Shown: in pieces, positions 42,155-50,047 of the stretch
How positions within the stretch are numbered: position 1 is the stretch's first letter
How the letters are laid out: every line of letters begins with the position of its first letter
Assembly: GCF_015476545.1 (NCBI RefSeq)
Contig: NZ_JADMKV010000031.1
Coordinates: 1-50,047 of the forward strand
Reading direction: 5' to 3'
Source: Methylobacter sp. BlB1
Lineage (GTDB): Bacteria > Pseudomonadota > Gammaproteobacteria > Methylococcales > Methylomonadaceae
DNA: 50,047 bases
The notes under the pieces: generated by a model
What the model saw: only the letters and a program-made list of their open reading frames with translations
What the model was told of the DNA's origin: nothing
The model's database searches: none
Translations under genes and position numbers: made by a program

Positions 42155-44803
42155 ATGACCTTCGGTTTTGCAATGATCCGTCTATCAAAATATCTGTTAT
42201 TAATCGGGCTTATTGCCGGCGCCTACTTTGCCTCTGGCTTACTGGGCCAAATGCTTAAAGTTCCGCCCAGTAATGCCGGCGCGCTGTGGCCGCCTTCCGG
42301 CATTTCTCTGGCGGCAATGCTCCTGCTGGGCAAGCGGATTTGGCCTGGTATATTTATAGGCAATTTCTGCATCAGCGCCTGGGCTTTCGGTTTCAGGGAA
42401 GAATCGCTGCTTATTTATGCGGTAACCGGCTTAGGGGCAGTGTCCTGCGCCGTTGCCGGCACTTATCTGATAAAACGTTTTGTCGGTTTTCCAAATCTGT
42501 TGGTTGAAGATAAAAGCATTCTGCTTTTCATGTTGCTTGGCGGCCCCTTAAGTTGTCTGTTACCGTCAACCATAGCCATGATCGCCATGAGCCTAGCGGG
42601 CATCATTTCGGCATCTGAAATTCCCATCAATTGGGTCAGTTGGTGGGTCGGCGATACCATGGGAGTATTGGTATTCACGCCGTTGACGCTGATTGTCTTC
42701 GCCCAGCCTGAACATATATGGCGCAAGCGCCTGATTACAGTAGGCGTACCGCTTGTCATTGCGATCACATTAGTTGTTGTATTCTTCTCATATGTGCGAG
42801 AGGTCGATCAGCAGCAGCTTCAGGTAAATTTCAAAAATCAGGTCATTACCTTATCGCAAGCCTTAAAAAAACGTATTCATGGCGATCTGCATGCCATTAA
42901 CAGTGTCCGGAGCTTTTTTGCGGGTTCCGATAATGTTGAAAATCAGGAATTCGCAATGTTTACCAAGCAGGCATTGTCTCCTTTTAAAGAGATAGAATCG
43001 CTGACATGGATAAGCCATATGTCGGCAGGCGTCGGCAATATTGAATTCACTTCCATACTTAACAAGCGAATAACCGGCTTTCCAAACACTGATTCGGTAT
43101 TTCCGGCCAATCCCAGCCACCTGCTAAAAGGTGATTTTACCTCGTCCGAATTTGGATACCTCTTGGTCGATGGTGATAAGGTTAAACTGGTGACGCCTGT
43201 TTTTAACAAAGCAAAAGACAATGAAAAGCTGCTACGGGGAGCCATTGTAACCAGTATTTCGATTGATGAACTGGTGCGTGAATCGTTCAATGAATTGAAT
43301 ACAACAGGCAGTTTCTTGACTATCAGTACTTCTAAAGGCGCAGAGAATCAGAAAAAGATCATTTATTCCAATGCTGGAGAGCAGCAGGTTAAAGCTTCCG
43401 AACAATACGCATTCTCAGTCGCTGATCAACAATGGCGATTGAGTTTTTACCATGATTTGGTTTTGGAAAATTCTCGCATTTGCTGGCCGATATGGTGGGT
43501 TTTATTCAGTGGTTTGCTGTTTGCCAGCTTACTCGGCATCGGCCTTTTGATGCTGACGGGGCGTTATTTTCGGACGGAATCCATCATCGAGGAACGCACA
43601 GCGGCGCTACTGCAGGCGAAAAATGCCGCCGAAACGGCCAATAATGCCAAAAATCAGTTTCTGGCCAATATCAGTCATGAGTTGCGCACGCCGTTGAACG
43701 GCATACTGGGTTTTACGCAACTGTTGCAGAAGAGATCCTCACTCCCTGAGGACGTTAAAAAGCACGTCAATATCATCAAGCAATGCAGCGATAATCTTCT
43801 GACGCTGATTACCGATATTCTCGATATTTCAGCGATTGAGTCCAATAAAATTAAAATCGATATCGGGAATTTTGACTTCGAACACCTGCTGTCCAATCTG
43901 GTTGAAGTTTTCAAATTGCAAGCCGATGAAAAAAATCTGGTTTTAATCGTCAACAATGAAGTCACGCACCGGTATTTGAAAGGGGATGAAACGCGTATCC
44001 GGCAAATTCTTGTCAATTTGCTCAGCAATGCCATCAAATATACTGATTACGGCAGCGTGAGCATCACGTCAAGCTACTATAACGGCAATTTGATCGTTTC
44101 CGTCGGCGATACAGGCTGCGGAATTGCCCAAAAGGATCTGGAACAGATTTTTTCACCTTTTGTGCAGATCAATGCCTCTGATTTTGTCAGGGACGGGGTG
44201 GGCCTCGGCTTGGCCATTACCCGCGAACTGGTCGATTTTATGGGCGGCGATATCACCGTCACCAGTCAGCTCGGCAAAGGCAGTATTTTTTCAGTTTCAC
44301 TGCCGCTGCCGATCAGTGCCAGAAATCAGTATGACGCAATCCCTCAGAAACAGGTCTCAACCGAGAGAAATACTGCCACACGCGTATTGATTGCCGATGA
44401 CAGCGAGATTAATTTGCTATTGCTGGCCAATATGCTTGAGCAGTATGGCTGTGTCGTCGATTCAGCCATAAACGGCCAGGATGCGTTGCAATTAATCGGC
44501 GAACGAGACTATCAGGTGGCGCTTATAGATATCAATATGCCGGTCATGACCGGCCTGGAATTGGTGAAAATTATAAGAAGCCGGCACAATCCGTTAAAAA
44601 TCGCCGCTATCAGCGCCTATGCCGATGACCATAAGATAATGGAAGCATTGAATGCCGGGTTTGATTTTTATTTAACCAAGCCGCTTGATGAAAGCAAATT
44701 GATAAGAATATTAATGAGCGTGCGCCAAGAAGAAAAAATCACTGCTGGTGATCCTAAGCCGGTTAAGAAAAACTCGGTTTTGCCTGGTATAGGGAAAACA
44801 TAA
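42155..44803 (+). CDS. Hybrid sensor histidine kinase (MASE1-CHASE-HisKA-HATPase-REC)
   Basis: 882 residues. Helices in about 1-210 form a MASE1 sensor domain with GALWPPSGISLAAMLLLGKR. A periplasmic CHASE-like domain (about 225-420) is closed by another helix at 445-468. The kinase core has phosphoacceptor H508 in NISHELRTPLNGI, the N box LLSNAIKYTD, G1 DTGCGI and G2 GVGLGLAI. The C-terminal receiver has D792 in LIDINMPVMTG and KPLDESKL. It would sense an external compound and pass phosphate through its own receiver to an unknown partner; there is no HPt or output regulator nearby. No cognate regulator is adjacent. A cytochrome c gene follows on the same strand. Confidence 0.92.
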   Translation: MTFGFAMIRLSKYLLLIGLIAGAYFASGLLGQMLKVPPSNAGALWPPSGISLAAMLLLGKRIWPGIFIGNFCISAWAFGFREESLLIYAVTGLGAVSCAVAGTYLIKRFVGFPNLLVEDKSILLFMLLGGPLSCLLPSTIAMIAMSLAGIISASEIPINWVSWWVGDTMGVLVFTPLTLIVFAQPEHIWRKRLITVGVPLVIAITLVVVFFSYVREVDQQQLQVNFKNQVITLSQALKKRIHGDLHAINSVRSFFAGSDNVENQEFAMFTKQALSPFKEIESLTWISHMSAGVGNIEFTSILNKRITGFPNTDSVFPANPSHLLKGDFTSSEFGYLLVDGDKVKLVTPVFNKAKDNEKLLRGAIVTSISIDELVRESFNELNTTGSFLTISTSKGAENQKKIIYSNAGEQQVKASEQYAFSVADQQWRLSFYHDLVLENSRICWPIWWVLFSGLLFASLLGIGLLMLTGRYFRTESIIEERTAALLQAKNAAETANNAKNQFLANISHELRTPLNGILGFTQLLQKRSSLPEDVKKHVNIIKQCSDNLLTLITDILDISAIESNKIKIDIGNFDFEHLLSNLVEVFKLQADEKNLVLIVNNEVTHRYLKGDETRIRQILVNLLSNAIKYTDYGSVSITSSYYNGNLIVSVGDTGCGIAQKDLEQIFSPFVQINASDFVRDGVGLGLAITRELVDFMGGDITVTSQLGKGSIFSVSLPLPISARNQYDAIPQKQVSTERNTATRVLIADDSEINLLLLANMLEQYGCVVDSAINGQDALQLIGERDYQVALIDINMPVMTGLELVKIIRSRHNPLKIAAISAYADDHKIMEALNAGFDFYLTKPLDESKLIRILMSVRQEEKITAGDPKPVKKNSVLPGIGKT

Positions 44804-44880
44804 AAAGCCCTGCGATAAGATTTAACAACCAGGTCATTTGCCAGAAAAACTTGTTAATAAAGACAGAAAGAGACCCTAAC

Positions 44881-45678
44881 ATGACACGCATAAGACAATT
44901 GCTCAGTTTGGCAGTGCTGCTATTACTGCCCCAATTAAGCCCGGCTGCGGACTGGCCGAATTTCAATCTGCTCAAGGCCGATCTCGCACAGTTGCCCAAA
45001 CCGGAAACGGTAAAAATCGACCATGATCCTGTCTATAAATCAGCTAAGGAATACGAGGCTTATCCGCTCTCGGAAATCCTGAAAAAAATTCCCGTACCGC
45101 CTTCTTTGAAAGCAGATGAACTGGTGGTCGTATTTACAGCCGCCGATGGCTATAACGTGTCCATGGCTTATCAGGATGCCATGGCCGAGCAGGGATTTAT
45201 TGCTTTCAAGGACAACGCCGCCGAGCCCCAAAAATGGCAGGAATTTAAATTCGGCAAGCAAACTGTCACGCCGGCGCCATTTTATCTGGTTTGGCCGAAA
45301 AAAGGACTGGATGAGTGGCGCTATCCCTGGCCATTTCAACTGGTTTCGCTGTCATTGCAACCTGCCAAGACCTATTTCGGTGCCGCTGCGCCCGCCAAGG
45401 CTGATGACCGGATCAATAACGGCTTTAAATTGTTCAGCCGCTACTGCATTCGCTGCCATTCGGTGAATCTTGCCGGGGGCGAGGTCGGTCCGGAACTGAA
45501 TGTGCCGAAAAACGTTACCGAGTATTTTAAGGAGCAGGAGCTGCCTGGGTTCATACGCAATGCGACTGCCTATAGGGCCGGCACGAAAATGCCTTCGTTT
45601 GAGAGCCTTATCACGCCAGATGAGGCCCAGAATATCGTGCAGTACCTGAAACAAATGAGGCTGGAAAAAACGCAATAA
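44881..45678 (+). CDS. Periplasmic cytochrome c with an N-terminal oxidoreductase-like domain
   Basis: 265 residues. The signal peptide MTRIRQLLSLAVLLLLPQLS ends at PAAD. Residues about 30-165 resemble the beta-rich molybdopterin-oxidoreductase-type fold seen in some cytochrome fusions: ELVVVFTAADGYNVSMAYQD and PFYLVWPKKGLDEWRYPWPF. The C-terminal part is a class I cytochrome c with C189-I-R-C192-H193, GPELNVPKNVT and a methionine in AGTKMPSFESLITPDEAQNI as likely sixth ligand. It would carry electrons in the periplasm. I use the ATG at 44881, preceded by GAAAGAGA, rather than the TTG 30 bases upstream. Its partner is unknown. Confidence 0.85.
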   Translation: MTRIRQLLSLAVLLLLPQLSPAADWPNFNLLKADLAQLPKPETVKIDHDPVYKSAKEYEAYPLSEILKKIPVPPSLKADELVVVFTAADGYNVSMAYQDAMAEQGFIAFKDNAAEPQKWQEFKFGKQTVTPAPFYLVWPKKGLDEWRYPWPFQLVSLSLQPAKTYFGAAAPAKADDRINNGFKLFSRYCIRCHSVNLAGGEVGPELNVPKNVTEYFKEQELPGFIRNATAYRAGTKMPSFESLITPDEAQNIVQYLKQMRLEKTQ

Positions 45679-45851
45679 ATGATGGGGTGCACAAGAAATG
45701 TCCTCCTCTTGCTATGCTGGCAGGAGATGGCCATTTCAGCAGCATATCCGTTTTTTATGATCAGGCAGGCAAGCGCCGAGATAACGGGATGACTAAACCC
45801 GTATTAACTCTGTAAAATAGCAGTTTTCAATTTTCATCGTTCAAGAACAGA

Positions 45852-47564
45852 ATGCGTACTACTCAATTTCCACTCAATACCATTAAAGAAACCCCGGCCG
45901 ATGCCGAAATCGCCAGCCATCAGCTGATGATGCGCGCCGGACTTATCCGCAAACTGGCCGCCGGGCTTTATACCTGGCTGCCGTTGGGGTTGCGGGTATT
46001 ACGCAAAGTGGAAAGAATCACGCGTGAGGAAATGGAAAAAGCCGGCGCGCTGGAGGTTCTGATGCCGGCGCTGCAACCGGCCGAATTATGGCAGGAGACC
46101 GGACGCTGGGAGCAGTACGGCCCGGAACTGGCGCGCATGAAAGATCGCCACGACCGCGATTTCTGCCTGGGGCCTACGCATGAGGAAATCATCACCGATC
46201 TGGCGCGCAACGAAATCAAAAGCTACAAGCAATTGCCCATTACTTATTATCAGGTGCAGACCAAATTCCGCGACGAAATCCGCCCGCGCTTCGGCGTTAT
46301 GCGCTCACGCGAATTCGTCATGAAGGATGCCTACTCATTCCATCTTGACCAGGCTTCGCTGCAGGAAACCTACGATGTCATGTATAAGGCTTACACCAAT
46401 ATTTTCAATCGTTTCGGCTTGAAGTTCCGCGCCGTGATTGCCGATTCCGGCTCAATCGGCGGCGCTGTCTCGCATGAATTCCATGTGCTGGCCGATTCCG
46501 GCGAGGACGCCATCGCCTTCTCGACCGAGAGCGACTACGCGGCCAATGTTGAAAAGGCCGAAGCCGTCATGCCGGCAGGATCGCGCGCCCAGCCGGCCGC
46601 CGCATTGACGCTGGTTGATACGCCCGATCAGCACAGCATTGAAGAAGTCAGCCGCTTTTTAAACATTTCGCCGCAGCAGTGCCTGAAAACCTTGATAGTG
46701 AGAGGCGAAGAAGAGGGTACACTGGTTGCCTTGCTGTTAAGAGGCGATCACGAACTGAACGTGATCAAGGCCGAAAAAATTGACGGCATTGCCGCACCGC
46801 TGAGCTTTGCCAGCGATGAGGAAGTCAGCAGTGCCTGCCGATGCAAGCCCGGTTCCATCGGCCCGATAGGTCTGGATATAAAAATCATAGCTGATCGCAG
46901 CGCGGTCCTGATGTCAGATTTCGTCTGTGGCGCCAACCAGGACGGCAAGCATTATCAAGGCGTCAACTGGGAGCGCGATCTGCCGGTGCCCGCAATCGAG
47001 GACCTGCGCACGGTCATCGAAGGCGATCCCAGCCCGGACGGCAAGGGTACGATCACGCTGGCGCGCGGCATTGAAGTCGGCCACATCTTCCAGTTGGGCA
47101 TCAAATACAGCGCTGCAATGAAAGCCGACATCATCAATGAGGCCGGTAAAAACCAGACCATGATCATGGGCTGCTACGGCATCGGCATTTCACGCGTGGT
47201 GGCGGCGGCCATCGAGCAAAATCACGACGACAAGGGCATTATCTGGCCGGACAGCCTGGCGCCGTTCCAGGTGGCGCTCTGCCCCATGAACATGCATAAA
47301 TCCGAGCGTCTGAAGGAAGCCTCCGAAAAGCTGTATCAGGACTTACAGGCGGCCGGCATTGAGGTGTTGTTCGACGACCGTAAAGTCCGCGCCGGTTTCA
47401 TGTTCTCGGACATGGAGCTGATCGGCATCCCGCACCGCATCGTCGTCGGCGATCGCGGCCTGGATACGGGCACGGTCGAATATAAGGCCAGAACAGAGCA
47501 GGACAGCCAGGAAATTCCGTCTACGGAAATTATCGACTTTTTAAAAGCCAAGCTGAATAGATAG
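45852..47564 (+). CDS. proS: Prolyl-tRNA synthetase
   Basis: 570 residues, bacterial type with an inserted editing domain. It charges tRNA-Pro. The N-terminal class II core has [43 protein letters not shown] (motif 2 region) and [20 protein letters not shown]. The editing (YbaK-like) insert spans about 230-380. Motif 3 reads [17 protein letters not shown], and the anticodon-binding domain begins at about 470 ([17 protein letters not shown]). The ATG at 45852 fits the conserved start [19 protein letters not shown]. It is complete. Confidence 0.96.
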   Translation: MRTTQFPLNTIKETPADAEIASHQLMMRAGLIRKLAAGLYTWLPLGLRVLRKVERITREEMEKAGALEVLMPALQPAELWQETGRWEQYGPELARMKDRHDRDFCLGPTHEEIITDLARNEIKSYKQLPITYYQVQTKFRDEIRPRFGVMRSREFVMKDAYSFHLDQASLQETYDVMYKAYTNIFNRFGLKFRAVIADSGSIGGAVSHEFHVLADSGEDAIAFSTESDYAANVEKAEAVMPAGSRAQPAAALTLVDTPDQHSIEEVSRFLNISPQQCLKTLIVRGEEEGTLVALLLRGDHELNVIKAEKIDGIAAPLSFASDEEVSSACRCKPGSIGPIGLDIKIIADRSAVLMSDFVCGANQDGKHYQGVNWERDLPVPAIEDLRTVIEGDPSPDGKGTITLARGIEVGHIFQLGIKYSAAMKADIINEAGKNQTMIMGCYGIGISRVVAAAIEQNHDDKGIIWPDSLAPFQVALCPMNMHKSERLKEASEKLYQDLQAAGIEVLFDDRKVRAGFMFSDMELIGIPHRIVVGDRGLDTGTVEYKARTEQDSQEIPSTEIIDFLKAKLNR

Positions 47565-47820
47565 GATTGGGTTAAAAATAACTTTTCGATTTGTCGATGA
47601 ATCATGTAAGGGCGAATTCATTCGCCCTTACACACTATTGCACCCGAAAACCGGGAAATTATTTACGGCCAAATCTATAGTTGGGTAATTAAAAATTTGA
47701 ATTTCAGAACGTGGGTTAAGCGACTGGCACGAAAAACCATCGGCTTTTCGAAGTTGGAAGTCCTGCATGATACGGTTATCGGATTGCTGATTAACAAGGT
47801 TGAGTTTGGCGTGGATATTC
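47565..47820. other. Intergenic region after proS
   Basis: About 256 bases, containing the REP-like hairpin described separately. The rest shows no gene. Confidence 0.35.
47605..47632. repeat. GTAAGGGCGAA hairpin, third REP-like type
   Basis: TGTAAGGGCGAA at 47605-47616 pairs perfectly with TTCGCCCTTACA at 47621-47632 around the loop TTCA. It lies 41 bases after the proS stop and could also serve as a terminator. Only one copy is in the window. Confidence 0.6.
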
Positions 47821-48228
47821 ATGCCTAATTACAGATTTAACCCATCACCGATTTTTTCAATAGGCAAAATTTTATATTTCCTGCTGCCCTTTCCTGTCGC
47901 CTTGCTATCTCTAAGTCTCATGAGCATGTATATGAAATACTACGACATCGGAGTTAATATGGCGGCCAATAATAGTTTTTTGGTTTTCTTTGTAGCACCC
48001 ATACTACTCATTGTCCTTTACATCACAGCAGCAACCAGCCTGTATTTAGTGAATCGATATTTTAAATCTCAATGGCTGGGGATTTTGCTTGGTAGTGCAT
48101 TAATATTTATCGTGGGAATTGGCTCATTCTTAATCGAAGTTCAATCTGATTTGGATTATCCAACTGAAAAGCCCAAAAATATGACACTGTTTTTGAAATA
48201 CTATGTCAGTGAAATGGTTGAACGATAA
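47821..48228 (+). CDS. Small hypothetical membrane protein
   Basis: 135 residues from the ATG at 47821. Three hydrophobic segments are visible: about 13-33 (KILYFLLPFPVALLSLSLM), about 50-75 (FLVFFVAPILLIVLYITAA) and about 85-106 (WLGILLGSALIFIVGIGSFL). A polar, charged C-terminal tail follows. No conserved family is recognisable. An in-frame TTG at 47800 gives a short extension that I do not favour. The ribosome site is not strong. It is AT-rich relative to proS and followed by a repeat and the permease gene. Confidence 0.55.
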   Translation: MPNYRFNPSPIFSIGKILYFLLPFPVALLSLSLMSMYMKYYDIGVNMAANNSFLVFFVAPILLIVLYITAATSLYLVNRYFKSQWLGILLGSALIFIVGIGSFLIEVQSDLDYPTEKPKNMTLFLKYYVSEMVER

Positions 48229-48344
48229 TTAATAAAATGATCTGTCAATACGATAATATGAGCTTACAATCAATTGAAGGCAGACACCCTTGATGTTTAA
48301 AAAAACCGTCTAATCGGATAACCGGGGATATCTAGCCCCAGCGG

Positions 48345-48414
48345 GTAGGATGCGGTGAGATACGAACCTCATTGTTCGCGATTGATGCGCATCCCTGCGT
48401 TCAGCGCATCCTAC
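48345..48414. repeat. REP-like repeat, family 2, copy A
   Basis: A 70-base unit starting GTAGGATGCGGTGAGATACG and ending GTTCAGCGCATCCTAC, whose ends GTAGGATGCG and CGCATCCTAC are complementary. A central part contains GTTCGCGATTGATGCGCATC. It lies upstream of the permease gene; copy B lies downstream in the same orientation. Confidence 0.8.
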
Positions 48415-48537
48415 GAGCTCTTTATGGTTCCAAGAAATACCCGGGCTATGGCACTATTTTGAACATTAGACAAAAAAGATAATCCTTGAAACTGCTTCAA
48501 CTGCGAAATTCAGGTTTACAGTAGGAACCATGAAAAA
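48415..48537. promoter_or_regulatory. Leader of the permease gene
   Basis: A short leader containing AGGAA at 48523-48527, about 10 bases before the permease start. A 10-codon overlapping frame begins at the ATG at 48530 (MKKWQPIKRA) and runs into the permease coding region. It may be chance. Confidence 0.25.
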
Positions 48538-49851
48538 ATGGCAACCCATAAAGCGAGCTTAAAAAAACATATTACTTTGTGGCCGCTCGTTCTTTATGGA
48601 GTGGGCGATATTTTGGGGGCGGGCATATATGGATTGGTCGGGAAAGCCGCAGGCCTCATGGGCAACGCAGTCTGGGTGGCTTTTATGGTGAGCATGACCG
48701 CCGCCTCGCTTACTGGGCTTTCTTATGCATCGTTAAGCTCGCGCTACCCGCGTGCCGGGGGCGCCGCTTACATTACGCATAAAGCTTTCGGGAGTCATTT
48801 CTTGGCTTATGTCGTGGGCCTTGCGGTACTTGCGTCCGGTCTTACTTCGATGGCTACCGCGTGCCGAGTTTTTGCCGGCTATTTTTCAGGACTTTTCCCT
48901 CTATTTTCAGAGCCCGTTATTATTATTGGATTAGCGCTCTCTTTAGCCATTATTATTTTTATGGGTATTCGGGAAACGATTTGGACCAATAGTTTTCTAG
49001 CCGCAATTGAAATCTGCGGTCTCCTTTTTATTATTTTAATGGGGTTAAGTTTCGTTGGCAGCGTCAATTATCTCGATGCGACTACGGTGCAAAATCCAAT
49101 CGGCGATCTCTCGATTCCTATTCTTCTAGGCGGAGCCGTTCTTACCTTTTACTCTTTTGTGGGCTTTGAGGATATGCTGAACGTGAGTGAGGAAGTTGTC
49201 GAACCTGAGCGGACATTGCCAAAGGGCCTACTTCTGTCGGTGGCAATTTCGTCCCTCATCTACATGTCGATCAGCATTGTCGCAGTCTCGGTCATCCCTG
49301 CAACGGAGCTGGCGGCATCGAAACAGCCGCTCGTTGACGTGATCGGCAAGGCAGCCCCTTGGTTTCCGCCGGTGGTTTTTAGTCTGATTGCGCTCATCGC
49401 AGTATCGAACACCGCACTTTTAAACTACGTGATGGGTTCGCGCCTTCTTTATGGCATGTCATCCCAAGGGCTTCTACCAAAATTTTTGGCGGATATTCAT
49501 CCGAAACGGTTAACTCCGCATCGAGCAATTCTAATCTTGCTCGTGGTGCTTCTGATTTTAGCCTTGAGCGGAGACATTTCAGATTTAGCGCGGGCGACCA
49601 GTGTTTTACTCCTTATTTGTTTTTCGCTCGTGAACCTCGCCCTCATTGTCTTACAGAAAAAAGACAAAGTGAAGGGCCGCTTCGAAGTACCGGCGTTTGT
49701 TCCTGCGGCTGGTTTAGTGGTGTGTATAGCGATGTTGACGCAAGCCAAATCAGAAGAACTTTTAATCGCGGGCGGAATCATTGCCTTTATCGGATTGCTT
49801 TATTTTTTCGTTAAACCTTCGGCCGAAGCGATTGCAAAGATGGATCTTTAG
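48538..49851 (+). CDS. APC family amino acid permease
   Basis: 437 residues, about 12 helices, amino acid/polyamine/organocation superfamily. The first helix contains the substrate-binding break GVGDILGAGIYGLVGKAAGL. LSSRYPRAGGAAYITHKAFG and FVGFEDMLNVSEEVVEPERT are conserved family segments, and GSRLLYGMSSQGLLPKFLAD lies before helix 9. It would import amino acids or related compounds with protons; substrate unknown. It uses CTT leucine codons and other triplets more than the neighbouring genes and is flanked by two same-direction copies of a repeat, so it may have been acquired. Confidence 0.88.
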   Translation: MATHKASLKKHITLWPLVLYGVGDILGAGIYGLVGKAAGLMGNAVWVAFMVSMTAASLTGLSYASLSSRYPRAGGAAYITHKAFGSHFLAYVVGLAVLASGLTSMATACRVFAGYFSGLFPLFSEPVIIIGLALSLAIIIFMGIRETIWTNSFLAAIEICGLLFIILMGLSFVGSVNYLDATTVQNPIGDLSIPILLGGAVLTFYSFVGFEDMLNVSEEVVEPERTLPKGLLLSVAISSLIYMSISIVAVSVIPATELAASKQPLVDVIGKAAPWFPPVVFSLIALIAVSNTALLNYVMGSRLLYGMSSQGLLPKFLADIHPKRLTPHRAILILLVVLLILALSGDISDLARATSVLLLICFSLVNLALIVLQKKDKVKGRFEVPAFVPAAGLVVCIAMLTQAKSEELLIAGGIIAFIGLLYFFVKPSAEAIAKMDL

Positions 49852-49948
49852 CTTGCAGGGTGCAATAGGCATTAGCCGTATTGCACCGGATTATGTGTTG
49901 CGGGGCGGGGGTTAGGTAAAGAGTTAAATCACCCTCGGCAAAGCGCGG

Positions 49949-50017
49949 CAGGATGCGGTAAGGTACGAACCGCATCGTTCGCGATCGATGCACATCACTG
50001 CGTTCAGCGCATATATG
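49949..50017. repeat. REP-like repeat, family 2, copy B
   Basis: CAGGATGCGGTAAGGTACGA onward, then CGCATCGTTCGCGATCGATG and CTGCGTTCAGCGCAT. It is a diverged copy of the unit at 48345-48414, in the same orientation. Its right end has decayed (ATATATG in place of CCTACG). Confidence 0.75.
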
Positions 50018-50047
50018 GACTCCTCCGTTTTGCAAGCTTTTTCTCTT

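Noticed and set aside
48530-48562. 10-codon frame overlapping the permease start, possibly a leader peptide
   Set aside because: Too short, with no attenuator-like structure; likely chance.
1-50047. CRISPR arrays, rRNA and tRNA genes
   Set aside because: I saw no regularly spaced repeats and no tRNA or rRNA signature sequence on either strand while reading; short or unusual RNAs could be missed without a covariance search.

Overview
The window reads as chromosomal DNA of a gammaproteobacterium, most likely a methanotroph-like member (Methylococcales is my best guess from gene content and protein style; I ran no database search). Supporting signs are an exosortase system tied to exopolysaccharide export, a DUF2490 protein, a hydrogenase-4-like membrane complex with a SulP transporter, and dispersed REP-like intergenic repeats.

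Positions 1-10,480 form a patchy, AT-rich accessory region. It holds the end of an FN3/PKD surface protein, an internally deleted IS3-family element, a UDP-sugar dehydrogenase (TviB type), a decayed IS4-type transposase, a family 2 glycosyltransferase, a VPEID-CTERM-type secreted protein with its own exosortase E/CPBP protease fusion, and a Wza-like export protein followed by an outer-membrane beta-barrel. I read it as a surface polysaccharide and protein-sorting island worn down by insertion sequences.

Positions 10,480-23,720 are one regulatory and bioenergetic block on the minus strand. A SulP anion transporter leads a tight set of hyfB-C-E-F-G-I homologues, followed by a DUF2490 protein and an NtrC-type two-component pair. 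The large subunit lacks every NiFe-binding cysteine, so this is not a hydrogenase but an energy-converting-hydrogenase-related complex. A good sigma-54 promoter lies in front of the SulP gene, with inverted repeats placed like enhancers. The sigma-54 activator encoded at the far end of the block is the natural candidate regulator.

Positions 23,720-50,047 are mostly housekeeping: NAD salvage (pncA-pncB), an MFS transporter and an MgtC/DUF4010 protein, a PA3496-like acidic protein, pcm, an RNA-repair set (archease-rtcB-DUF72), hsp20-lon, sulfate activation (cysD-cysN), mtgA, an OmlA-like lipoprotein, a COG2509 flavoprotein, a MASE1/CHASE hybrid kinase, a cytochrome c, proS, a small membrane protein and an APC permease. 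CysN carries a shrunken, P-loop-less remnant of an APS kinase domain. Two REP-like repeat families and a third single hairpin occupy the intergenic spaces. One repeat supplies the stop codons of both convergent genes around it, and two copies of another flank the permease.

I found no rRNA, tRNA or CRISPR array.
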